A stretch of DNA of 14,550 bases from Lachnospiraceae bacterium (GCA_009774585.1 VSOA01000066.1:1-14550); one strand, 5' to 3'. Positions 1 through 7,145 are shown, numbered from the stretch's first letter. Program-made: numbers and translations. Notes: generated by a model not told the origin, from the sequence alone.

Positions 1-57
1 ATATATAGAAGAAGACGGATAATGCAAGGAGAGAAAGCGGTCCCGCATTGAACTTGG

Positions 58-537
58 TCAGCGATTTGCTTTGAGCCTCAGGCCCATACAGAGCGATTCT
101 GGCATATTCCTATAATCACCGTAATTATCAATCTGTTCAAATCCGCAGTGTTTATATAAGCGCACGGAAGAATTAAGAAATATGCCTGTTTCCAGAAGCA
201 TATTTTGATACCCCGCTTTCTGTGCATATTCAATCAGATGTGTAAGCATCTGTTCGCCGATATGTTGCCCCCTATAAGATTCTTGTACAAACACTCGCTT
301 TAATTCGATTTCAGTTTCTGAATATTTCCGTAATGCAGCACATCCTGCGGCATGTTGCCCGTCATAGGCGATAATCACATAGTCCATGGTGTCTGTATGA
401 TTGTATTTCTTATATTTTTCCCGTTTGTGTTCCCCGCCGATTGCTTTGTTGAGAAACAGATCCAGTTCTTGGCATAATTGAAAAAAATCCGGGTGATTAC
501 ACGGAATTTGTCGTATTGTGATGGGATTTGTATACAT
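58..537 (-). CDS. GNAT-family N-acetyltransferase
   Basis: This 159-residue protein has the size and layout of a single-domain GNAT enzyme, which transfers an acetyl group from acetyl-CoA to an amine. The acetyl-CoA pyrophosphate loop (motif A) is visible as RGQHIG at residues 89-94, after the strand ELKRVFV and before the helix GEQMLTHLIEYAQKAG. The C-terminal part with LYKHCGF (128-133) and the tail NYGDYRNMPESLCM (138-151) is typical of small cytosolic GNATs that acetylate small molecules. The start is supported by a GGAGGA ribosome site about five bases upstream on the minus strand (543-548). It is transcribed away from the LysR-type gene at 776, a common arrangement for a regulator and its target. 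The substrate cannot be read from the sequence. There is no signal peptide. Confidence 0.9.
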   Translation of the reverse strand: MYTNPITIRQIPCNHPDFFQLCQELDLFLNKAIGGEHKREKYKKYNHTDTMDYVIIAYDGQHAAGCAALRKYSETEIELKRVFVQESYRGQHIGEQMLTHLIEYAQKAGYQNMLLETGIFLNSSVRLYKHCGFEQIDNYGDYRNMPESLCMGLRLKANR

Positions 538-602
538 GGCTTCCTCCGTTTTGGCATATTTAATATTGTTTTAACTTTGAAATTCTATTGCTTGTAATCA
601 TC

Positions 603-617
603 ATAGCGTGGTGCTAT
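603..617. promoter_or_regulatory. Candidate LysR-type operator (T-N11-A dyad)
   Basis: ATAGC and GCTAT form a perfect 5-bp inverted repeat around a 5-base centre, with T604 and A616 eleven bases apart, the classic T-N11-A box of LysR-type regulators. It sits between the divergent GNAT and LysR genes, about 65 bases from the GNAT start and just upstream of the likely LysR promoter. Autoregulation and control of the GNAT gene are inferred. Confidence 0.45.
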
Positions 618-639
618 ATTATTTGTAAATAGAATTAAA

Positions 640-669
640 TTGATATTAATAATTTGATTTCTTGATAAT
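640..669 (+). promoter_or_regulatory. Likely SigA promoter for the LysR-type gene
   Basis: TTGATA (640-645) and GATAAT (664-669) each match five of six consensus bases and are 18 bases apart. This would give a leader of about 100 bases before the ATG at 776. The candidate LysR box lies 22 bases upstream of the -35 element. Confidence 0.5.
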
Positions 670-775
670 ACAATGCTGATCGTTCAACCTGATGTAAGGT
701 CAGTCAGAATATGCTGAATCTATAAGGGCGTAGGTGTATTAGGCGGATATTGCAATCCGGGAAGAGGGGTGGAAC

Positions 776-1594
776 ATGGATACACAGCAGTTACAGACTT
801 TTGTTACATTGGCGGAGTACCGAAACTTTACAAAAACGGCGGACGCATTGTTTGTTGCGCAGTCTACGGTGACGAACCGGATTGCGGAATTAGAGCGGGA
901 GGTCGGGAAACAGCTTTTCGACAGGAATAAAAGAAAGGTGACGCTGAGCAAAGAAGGAGAAGCGTTTCTTTACTATGCTAAAAGGATTTTAGAACTGCAA
1001 AGCATCGGCATTCAGGAAGTGAATTCTCTGAAAAAGTATGCAAATACGTTTCGCATCGGCACGACGAATACGATTTATGAATGTTATCTGTTTCCGGTAA
1101 TCAGAAAGTATATGGCGATGCATCCTGAAAATGCGGTAAAAATTACAATCGGGCATTCTACGGATTTATTACAGGCATTGCAGGATAATATGCTTGATGT
1201 GGCATATTCTTATCTGCCGTTTTACCATGCGGGATTTAGGTGTGAGGTATTTGCCGCGGATAAACTCGTGCTTGTCGCGGGACATGAGAATGCAGCATAT
1301 GAAGATGGCATTACGAAGGAAGAACTGATTCACTCCAATTATTTGTATTGTAACTTTGCCTTGCAGGAGGTGGGTGTTTTTATCAGAGAACTTTTTCCGC
1401 CACATTACCAGTTCGGATTTGAGATTGACAACAGTACGAAACTGATTCCGTACCTGATTACTTTTGACGGTATAAGCTTTGTGCCGGAGAGTCTTGCCGC
1501 GCCGTATATTGAAGAGAAGCAGTTGCGAAGGATTGCGCTGAAAGACTTTGAGGCGCCGAGGATTAATTGTTATAGAGTCTCAAAGAATCAGTGA
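776..1594 (+). CDS. LysR-family transcriptional regulator
   Basis: The N-terminal winged helix-turn-helix is clear. Residues 3-60 run from QQLQTFVTLAEYRNFTKTA through AQSTVTNRIAELEREVGKQL to FDRNKRKVTLSKEG, the standard LysR DNA-binding signature. The rest (about 90-272) is the periplasmic-binding-protein-like effector domain, starting at FRIGTTNTIYECYL and including GISFVPESLAAPYI near the end. A GAGGGGTGG ribosome site precedes the ATG. At 272 residues it is some 20-30 shorter than usual, and the final helix expected after INCYRV is missing. Another frame stays open for 41 codons past the stop, so a 3' frameshift is possible (see findings). By family it is a cytosolic activator or repressor that often acts on a divergent gene, here the GNAT gene. 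The effector is unknown. Confidence 0.9.
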   Translation: MDTQQLQTFVTLAEYRNFTKTADALFVAQSTVTNRIAELEREVGKQLFDRNKRKVTLSKEGEAFLYYAKRILELQSIGIQEVNSLKKYANTFRIGTTNTIYECYLFPVIRKYMAMHPENAVKITIGHSTDLLQALQDNMLDVAYSYLPFYHAGFRCEVFAADKLVLVAGHENAAYEDGITKEELIHSNYLYCNFALQEVGVFIRELFPPHYQFGFEIDNSTKLIPYLITFDGISFVPESLAAPYIEEKQLRRIALKDFEAPRINCYRVSKNQ

Positions 1595-1635
1595 GAGGTA
1601 CACTGAGATTTTCGGAGAGAGCGACAAGTCCCCGA

Positions 1636-1664
1636 TTGACCGGATACTTACTACACGGTATAAT
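1636..1664 (+). promoter_or_regulatory. Strong SigA-type promoter for the lipoprotein gene
   Basis: TTGACC (1636-1641) and a perfect TATAAT (1659-1664) are spaced by exactly 17 bases. Transcription would start near 1671, about 75 bases before the lipoprotein start codon. The lipoprotein is therefore probably transcribed independently of the LysR-type gene. Confidence 0.75.
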
Positions 1665-1745
1665 ATTACATGGATTATCAATCGCGCAGAAACAGAAAAG
1701 TTTGATTTGGCGTAAAAATAAGATAATTGGAAGGGGAAGAAAGTG

Positions 1746-2372
1746 ATGAACAAAAGAATAGGAGTAGTAGCCTTGGCGGTTCTTATGCTGTTATCCGTAA
1801 CGGCATGCGGCGGTGCGAAGTACAGCAAAGGAACGCTGTCTGACAACGGTTTTGAGAGCGAGTGGATGGGAATCAGATTTAATGCTCCCGAGGGATATGT
1901 TGTTGCGACGCAGGAGGAATTGGATAATTTTATTTCTATGGGACAAGATTATGTTAAGGCAGTTTACGAAGAGAACGGGAAGAAAGTGATAGACTATACG
2001 GAATTGACGACGGTCTATGAACTTATGACTTATCTTCCTACCCCGGAGAATTTGGGCACAGGAGACCCGAACCTCAGCCTTGCAGCCGAAAAAACAACAT
2101 TGTCAACGGATAAATATATAGAAGTGCTACAATCACAGATAAAGACGTTGTTTCCGGATGTGCCTATTACATGGGATGAGCCTGACAATGTGAAGGTCGG
2201 CGGTCTGGAGTGTGATAAGTATACTGCTACCATGGATTACGGTGTGGCGAAGATGAACCAGAGCTATTATATTACCAAGAAAGGTAATCGTGTAATTTAT
2301 TTTATTGTATCTTATACTCCGGGGCACGAAGAGGATGTAGATACGTTAATGAATGCGTTTGAGCCGTATTAA
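1746..2372 (+). CDS. Small secreted lipoprotein, function unknown
   Basis: The protein starts with a lipoprotein signal peptide: a basic MNKR, a hydrophobic run (VVALAVLMLLSV) and the lipobox VTAC, whose Cys21 would be lipidated and anchor the mature protein to the outer face of the membrane. I chose the ATG at 1746, eight bases after GGGGA; the GTG at 1743 is in frame and would add one residue. The mature part of about 188 residues is soluble. Its ending, YYITKKGNRVIYFIVSY followed by an acidic stretch and LMNAFEPY, resembles the closing strand and helix of PsbP/DcrB-like lipoprotein folds; this is a resemblance, not an identification. It has its own promoter. A 5-bp hairpin (2373-2388) follows the stop directly but has no T-run. 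Confidence 0.85.
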   Translation: MNKRIGVVALAVLMLLSVTACGGAKYSKGTLSDNGFESEWMGIRFNAPEGYVVATQEELDNFISMGQDYVKAVYEENGKKVIDYTELTTVYELMTYLPTPENLGTGDPNLSLAAEKTTLSTDKYIEVLQSQIKTLFPDVPITWDEPDNVKVGGLECDKYTATMDYGVAKMNQSYYITKKGNRVIYFIVSYTPGHEEDVDTLMNAFEPY

Positions 2373-2439
2373 GGCAATGCGGGTTGCCGAAACGATTTGG
2401 ATGTTTGGTCAAATTTTGACACAATAATAAAAATACTTG

Positions 2440-2468
2440 TTGACACCCGGTTAATATGGTGCTACAAT
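2440..2468 (+). promoter_or_regulatory. Near-consensus SigA promoter of the ammonium-channel leader
   Basis: A perfect TTGACA (2440-2445) and TACAAT (2463-2468) are spaced by 17 bases, making this one of the best promoters in the window. The predicted start near 2475 lies only about ten bases before the first terminator hairpin and about 213 bases before the channel start codon. A short palindrome (GTCAAA/TTTGAC, 2408-2420) lies 19 bases upstream of the -35 element. Confidence 0.8.
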
Positions 2469-2483
2469 TCAGTTCGTAAAAGC

Positions 2484-2517
2484 AAAGGCGCTTCGAGACG
2501 ATACGAAGTGCCTTTTT
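2484..2517 (+). terminator. Leader terminator T1 upstream of the ammonium channel
   Basis: AAAGGCGCTTCG (2484-2495) pairs with CGAAGTGCCTTT (2504-2515) in a 12-bp stem with one G-T pair and an 8-base loop, followed by a run of five T. It lies immediately after the promoter at 2440-2468, so most transcripts from it should stop after about 45 bases unless the hairpin is prevented. Confidence 0.75.
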
Positions 2518-2596
2518 CTTTTGCATAAAAAGCAGGGCTTGTGGAATGTAAGATGCTTGTGCTTTTGAAAAATGTACATATGACCTGATTTAAGGA

Positions 2597-2645
2597 ATGC
2601 GGAGCAATGGAGCTTATGTGAGGAAACCATTGGCTCCGCTTTTTT
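2597..2645 (+). terminator. Leader terminator T2, 40 bases before the channel start codon
   Basis: GCGGAGCAATGG (2599-2610) pairs with CCATT-G-GCTCCGC (2627-2639) in a 12-bp GC-rich stem with one bulged G, followed by TTTTTT. Only about 40 bases, mostly ribosome site, separate it from the ATG at 2688, which leaves no room for another promoter. Transcription of the channel gene therefore has to pass this terminator. Confidence 0.75.
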
Positions 2646-2687
2646 ATTTGATTGGGGGTATGTCAAATGTGAGGAGGAGATTTATCT

Positions 2688-4457
2688 ATGACAGAAGAGA
2701 TTATGGAGGTTTTAAACGGACAGATTTTCGGCGTCTGGTTTTTAATCGGTGCAGCCTTGGTATTCTGGATGCAGGCAGGGTTTGCCATGGTTGAGACGGG
2801 TTTTACCAGAGCCAAAAATGCGGGCAACATCATCATGAAAAATCTGATGGATTTCTGCATTGGTACAGTAGTGTTTATCCTGATTGGTTTTGGGCTGCTG
2901 TTTGGTGAGGATATGGTCGGCTTGATTGGTAAGCCGGGATTTGACATTTTTACAAGTTATGCCGATTTTGACTGGTCTAATTTCGTGTTTAACTTAGTGT
3001 TCTGTGCGACTACGGCAACAATTGTGTCCGGTGCAATGGCGGAGAGAACGAAGTTCTTGAGCTACTGTATTTATTCGGGAGTAATCTCTGCATTGATTTA
3101 CCCCATCGAGGCGCACTGGATTTGGGGCGGCGGCTGGCTATCCCAGATTGGATTCCATGATTTTGCAGGTTCTTGTGCAATACATATGGTGGGAGGTATT
3201 TCTGCACTGATAGGTGCAAAAATTCTCGGACCTCGAATCGGTAAATTCACAAAAGACAAAAACGGTAAAATTACGAAAGTGAATGCGTTCCCCGGACATA
3301 ACATCCCAATTGGTGCATTGGGCGTATTCATCTTATGGCTTGGCTGGTACGGATTTAACGGTGCGGCGGCTACGACCGTGGAGCAGTTAGGTTCTATCTT
3401 CGTCACGACAACAATTGCCCCTGCGATCGCCACGGTAGTATGCATGATTTTTACATGGATTAAGTATGGTAAACCGGATGTATCTATGTGTTTGAATGCA
3501 TCTTTGGCAGGTCTTGTTGCAATCACGGCGCCATGTGATGTGACAGATGCTTTCGGCGCTATCGTAATCGGTGCGGTTGCGGGTCTGCTGGTAGTATTCG
3601 GTGTATGGTTCTTGGACTACAAACTGCGTATTGATGACCCTGTAGGCGCGGTTGCGGTACACTGCTTGAACGGTATCTGGGGTACCATTGCGGTCGGTTT
3701 GTTTGCAACAAATACGGCGCCGGGTTATTCTATTGCAGATGCAGCAGGTAATGAGCTTGTAGGTTTGTTCTATGGCGGCGGATTTGAGCTGCTTGGATTA
3801 CAACTTATCGGGTTTGCGGCTGTTGCAGTATGGACGGCTGTAACAATCACGCTCGCTTTTGTGATTATCAAGGCGGTCATCGGACTTCGGGCTTCTGAGG
3901 AAGAGGAAATCGTGGGTCTGGATGTTATGGAACATGGTCTTGCGTCAGCATATTCCGGTTTCAGTATTATGGATGTATCGAATACAATGGCTATGGATAT
4001 TAATGAGAATACGAATCTCGGAACGGAAGACTATGATGCGGCTTCCGATATCCAGAAGGAGGCGGCGGTCAAGGTCGCACAGGTTCCGATGGTATCCGCA
4101 ACGGGTATGTACAAAGTAGCTATCATTGCGAAATTGTCCAGATACGACCAGCTCAGAAAGGCAATGAACGATCTGGGTGTAACGGGTATGACGGTGACAC
4201 AGGTCATGGGCTGCGGTATTCAGAGAGGCGCCGGAGAGATGTATCGTGGCGTCGAGATGGATGCGACTTTGCTTCCGAAGGTTAAAGTTGAGGTCGTAGT
4301 CAGCAAGATTCCGGTAGAGGATGTTGTAGAAGCAGCTAAGAAAGCTCTATACACAGGTCATATCGGAGACGGTAAGATTTTTGTATACAATGTTGACAGA
4401 GTAGTTAAAGTCCGCACGGGCGAAGAGGATTTTGCGGCATTGCAGGATGTGGAGTAA
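2688..4457 (+). CDS. amt: Ammonium channel (Amt) fused to a C-terminal PII/GlnK domain
   Basis: The 589-residue protein joins two families. Residues 1-425 are an Amt/Rh ammonium channel with about eleven membrane segments. It has FCATTATIVSGAMAERTKF (105-123), HDFAGSCAIHMVGG (157-170) with Asp159 and pore His166, and AVHCLNGIWG (323-332) with the twin pore His325. The usual Amt tail, GLD--EHG--AY, ends near 422. After a linker of about 50 residues comes a complete PII domain (475-587). It has the T-loop GCGIQRGAGEMYRGVEM (508-524), Tyr519 at the place of the modifiable tyrosine of GlnK, and the nucleotide-binding TGHIGDGKIFV (556-566) with RTGEE. By family, PII proteins sense ATP/ADP and 2-oxoglutarate and plug the channel when nitrogen is ample, so this channel probably gates itself. 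A GAGGAGGAG-type ribosome site (GTGAGGAGGAGA) precedes the ATG. Two leader terminators suggest conditional expression. Confidence 0.95.
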   Translation: MTEEIMEVLNGQIFGVWFLIGAALVFWMQAGFAMVETGFTRAKNAGNIIMKNLMDFCIGTVVFILIGFGLLFGEDMVGLIGKPGFDIFTSYADFDWSNFVFNLVFCATTATIVSGAMAERTKFLSYCIYSGVISALIYPIEAHWIWGGGWLSQIGFHDFAGSCAIHMVGGISALIGAKILGPRIGKFTKDKNGKITKVNAFPGHNIPIGALGVFILWLGWYGFNGAAATTVEQLGSIFVTTTIAPAIATVVCMIFTWIKYGKPDVSMCLNASLAGLVAITAPCDVTDAFGAIVIGAVAGLLVVFGVWFLDYKLRIDDPVGAVAVHCLNGIWGTIAVGLFATNTAPGYSIADAAGNELVGLFYGGGFELLGLQLIGFAAVAVWTAVTITLAFVIIKAVIGLRASEEEEIVGLDVMEHGLASAYSGFSIMDVSNTMAMDINENTNLGTEDYDAASDIQKEAAVKVAQVPMVSATGMYKVAIIAKLSRYDQLRKAMNDLGVTGMTVTQVMGCGIQRGAGEMYRGVEMDATLLPKVKVEVVVSKIPVEDVVEAAKKALYTGHIGDGKIFVYNVDRVVKVRTGEEDFAALQDVE

Positions 4458-4510
4458 TCCGACATCTTAATAAAGTAAGCGTATACCTATATCCCTTAGT
4501 TTGTATATAT

Positions 4511-4551
4511 AAAACGGGCTCCCGGTGCTTCCACCACCGGGAGCTCGTTTT
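4511..4551. terminator. Strong intrinsic terminator after the ammonium-channel gene
   Basis: A 17-bp stem (4511-4527 with 4535-4551, one G-T pair) with a 7-base loop begins with AAAA and ends with TTTT, so it could work on both strands. It closes the channel transcript and isolates the pyruvate kinase gene. Confidence 0.9.
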
Positions 4552-4746
4552 ATTGAAGTGATCAGTTGCCGAAAATCGGAATATTATGATACGATGGAGG
4601 CGCTGTTATAAAGTTATCGTATGAGATATGTCAACGTTCGTTTAAAATATAGTATCTCAGTATAAAATAGAAGTAGATAGCTGACAGAAAACCGATAGTA
4701 ATTCGGGCAGAAATTCGCGAGTTGAGAAAGGAGCAAGGTTATAAAA

Positions 4747-6162
4747 ATGAGGAAAACAAAGATTGTATGTACACTAGGGCCGTCAACAGATAATGAGGAC
4801 GTGCTAAGACAGATGATGATAGAGGGGATGAATGTGGCGCGATGCAATTTTTCCCATGGAACTTACGAGGATCATAAGAAAAGAATGGATATGGTGAAGA
4901 AACTTCGCAAGGAGGTGGGCAGACCAATTGCCATTTTATTGGATACCAAGGGACCGGAAGTGCGCGTGAAAAATTTTAAAGAAGGCAAAGTGACTTTGGA
5001 AGAAGGACAATTGTTCACCCTTACTGCGGAGGAAGTGGAAGGGACAAAGGACATTGTAAGCGTGACTTATAACCGCCTCTATGAAGATTTGGAAGAGGGA
5101 ATGCGCGTACTGATCGATGATGGTTTGATCGAGATGAAGGTGGAGAAGGTAGATAAGAGCAACATTGTCTGCCGTGTTATAAACGGCGGTGTTGTGTCCA
5201 ATCATAAGGGTGTAAATGTGCCGGATGTAGATTTGTCCATGCCTTATATCAGTGATAAAGACAGAGAGGACATTCTATTTGGAATAGAGCAGGACGTTGA
5301 TTTTATCGCGGCTTCTTTTGTACAGAAGAAAGAAGACATCATACAGCTTCGTAAACTGCTTCACAAAAACGGCGGCGAAAATATCCGCATTATTTCTAAA
5401 ATAGAAAACGCGCAGGGAGTTGCAAATATTGACGATATTATAGATGTGTCCGACGGCATTATGGTTGCGCGCGGTGACATGGGTGTAGAGATTCCCTATG
5501 AGGAAGTACCTGTCATTCAGAAAAAAATTATTAAGAAGGTTTACCGCACCGGTAAGCAGGTCATTACGGCAACGCAGATGCTGGAGTCTATGATCAAAAA
5601 TCCGCGCCCTACAAGAGCGGAGACGACCGATATTGCCAATGCAGTTTATGACGGTACAAGTGCGATTATGCTATCCGGTGAGACGGCGGCGGGTGCGTAT
5701 CCGGTTGAGGCGGTAAAGACAATGGTACGTATTGCGGAGCGGACGGAACAGGATGTGGACTATCGTAAGCGCTTCTTCCAGAATGAGAGAAGTACGGAGC
5801 CGGATGTTACGGATGCAATCTGCCATGCTACATGCACAACGGCGCTTGACTTGAACGCGAAGGCGATTGTGACGGTCACCAAGTCCGGCAGGTCGGCGAG
5901 GATGATTTCCAGATACCGCCCTATGAGCGACATTATCAGCTGCGCGACCACGGAAAAGGTATGTAGACAGTTGTCACTGACTTGGGGAGTGACGCCTCTT
6001 TTGATTAAGGAAGAAAAGGAAGTCTTTAATCTTTTTGATAAGGCAATCCAAGCGGCGGAGAAGATGAAGCTGCTTGAAGAAGGCGATTTGACGGTCATCA
6101 CTTCGGGCGTGCCGATTGGAGTCTCCGGCACTACCAATATGATGAAGGTGCAGATTGTTTAG
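4747..6162 (+). CDS. pyk: Pyruvate kinase
   Basis: This enzyme makes pyruvate and ATP from phosphoenolpyruvate and ADP in the last step of glycolysis, in the cytosol. The start KTKIVCTLGPST (3-14) and VARCNFSHGTYEDH (30-43) are standard; Arg32, Asn34 and Ser36 lie in the active site. The pyruvate kinase signature is IRIISKIENAQG (213-224), with catalytic Lys218 and metal ligand Glu220; MVARGDMGVEIP (239-250) supplies the second metal ligand, Asp244. ATQMLESMIKNPRPTRAE (275-292) is also diagnostic. At 471 residues it is the short form, without the phosphohistidine-type C-terminal extension of Bacillus enzymes. The 3' end overlaps the stop of the convergent permease gene by 4 bp, and no terminator separates them. 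No convincing promoter stands out upstream; TTTAAA/TAAAAT at 4641-4668 is only a weak candidate. Confidence 0.97.
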   Translation: MRKTKIVCTLGPSTDNEDVLRQMMIEGMNVARCNFSHGTYEDHKKRMDMVKKLRKEVGRPIAILLDTKGPEVRVKNFKEGKVTLEEGQLFTLTAEEVEGTKDIVSVTYNRLYEDLEEGMRVLIDDGLIEMKVEKVDKSNIVCRVINGGVVSNHKGVNVPDVDLSMPYISDKDREDILFGIEQDVDFIAASFVQKKEDIIQLRKLLHKNGGENIRIISKIENAQGVANIDDIIDVSDGIMVARGDMGVEIPYEEVPVIQKKIIKKVYRTGKQVITATQMLESMIKNPRPTRAETTDIANAVYDGTSAIMLSGETAAGAYPVEAVKTMVRIAERTEQDVDYRKRFFQNERSTEPDVTDAICHATCTTALDLNAKAIVTVTKSGRSARMISRYRPMSDIISCATTEKVCRQLSLTWGVTPLLIKEEKEVFNLFDKAIQAAEKMKLLEEGDLTVITSGVPIGVSGTTNMMKVQIV

Positions 6163-7145
6163 AGGCATAAACTCACAACCGGAATCGTCATGAGACTTAA
6201 GATGGTGGTGAGGATAATGCCCTGCGAGATGGTGTCTGTCTCGACGCGAAGCTGCTTGGAAAGCATGAGCGGCATGTTGCCTGCGGGGACAGCCAACATC
6301 AGCGCCATCGTATTTAGAACGAGAGGACTCTGTATAAAAGGGCGCAGTAACAGAACGCAGCCGATTGGGACCAGAATCTGTCTCATAAGCGTAAACCCAT
6401 AGAGTTTAGGATGAGAGAAGATATCTTTGAACGTCATTTGTGCGACGGAAGCGCCCAGCACGAGCATGGATAGCAGTGTGGTTGCCTGTCCCATATAATT
6501 CAGCGTAGACGGTATGATGGACGGCACACGAAAATCACAAAGATAGAAAATAATGGTTGCTGCGGCGGAGATGGTTCCGGCGTTTACAAGCTTTTTCCAA
6601 AGCGGAGATGTGACAGTGGCGCTGAAATCAGCGGACGATATTACGGAACCGTCTGCCGTAGGTTGTTTTGCGGACAGCTGTTTTGCTTCCGCTTTTTGCA
6701 GCAAGGAAATTCCGAAAGTATAAATCAGAATGTTAAAAATCAGATTATATATAGATACAAAAATTAAGGATTCGGCGCCCAGCACGGCGGAAGCCAGCGG
6801 GATGCCGATAAATCCTACATTGCCGAAGATGGTCAGCATCTGGTAGGAGTAGTGATACATATTAGGAACGCGAAGGATGCGTGGTATCAGGAAACTTACT
6901 GCAATCAGGATTGCATAGATAAGCAGGTAGAACCCGAGTGCCATGCCCAGTTCCGGTACGGACACTTTGGGTCCGTCCTGAAAGGCGGAGCAGATAAGGA
7001 GCGCCGGATTTGTCACGTTGACGATAATGCCGGATATTTGCTTTGACGTCATTTCCGACAGCATTTTCTTCTTATATAATAGTAGACCGATGCCGATTAA
7101 TATAAAAATCATGACCATTTGTTGTAATACGACTGTGATACTCAT
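6159..7145 (-). CDS. AEC-family (auxin efflux carrier-like) permease
   Basis: This 328-residue integral membrane protein has about ten hydrophobic segments in two halves. They are separated by a polar loop near residues 150-190 that contains KAEAKQLSAKQPTADGS. The N-terminus, VLQQMVMIFILIGIGLLLYKKKMLSEMTSKQISGIIVNVTNPALLI, is the typical AEC opening, and the C-terminal half has the expected membrane pattern with MALMLAVPAGNMPLMLSKQL. AEC members in bacteria usually move organic acids such as malate or other carboxylates; the substrate here is not determined. The ribosome site is weak (AGCAGG, about 12 bases upstream). The gene converges on pyk and overlaps it by 4 bp. It might export or import an acid linked to pyruvate metabolism, but orientation argues against co-regulation. 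Confidence 0.88.
   Translation of the reverse strand: MSITVVLQQMVMIFILIGIGLLLYKKKMLSEMTSKQISGIIVNVTNPALLICSAFQDGPKVSVPELGMALGFYLLIYAILIAVSFLIPRILRVPNMYHYSYQMLTIFGNVGFIGIPLASAVLGAESLIFVSIYNLIFNILIYTFGISLLQKAEAKQLSAKQPTADGSVISSADFSATVTSPLWKKLVNAGTISAAATIIFYLCDFRVPSIIPSTLNYMGQATTLLSMLVLGASVAQMTFKDIFSHPKLYGFTLMRQILVPIGCVLLLRPFIQSPLVLNTMALMLAVPAGNMPLMLSKQLRVETDTISQGIILTTILSLMTIPVVSLCL

Noticed and set aside
1..57. Possible C-terminal tail of an upstream plus-strand gene (YIEEDG then a stop at 20-22) and a weak AATGC/GCATT pairing.
   Set aside because: Six codons are far too few to support a gene, and the pairing has no T-run and a long loop.
375..557. Minus-strand open frame overlapping the acetyltransferase gene.
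   Set aside because: It lies inside a clear GNAT gene in another frame and has no family features.
2373..2388. Hairpin GGCAA/TTGCC immediately after the lipoprotein stop codon.
   Set aside because: The stem is only 5 bp and no T-run follows, so it is not a convincing terminator.
2475..2687. A known riboswitch class (for example glutamine or other ligand) in the ammonium-channel leader.
   Set aside because: The leader is explained by two terminator hairpins and short linkers; I saw no conserved aptamer core that I could name.
3098..3526. Long minus-strand open frame of about 140 codons inside the channel gene.
   Set aside because: It is antisense to a strongly conserved Amt domain and its translation shows no protein features; it follows from codon bias.
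5760..6137. Minus-strand open frame of 125 codons inside pyk.
   Set aside because: It is opposite a conserved pyruvate kinase C-terminal domain and has no ribosome site.
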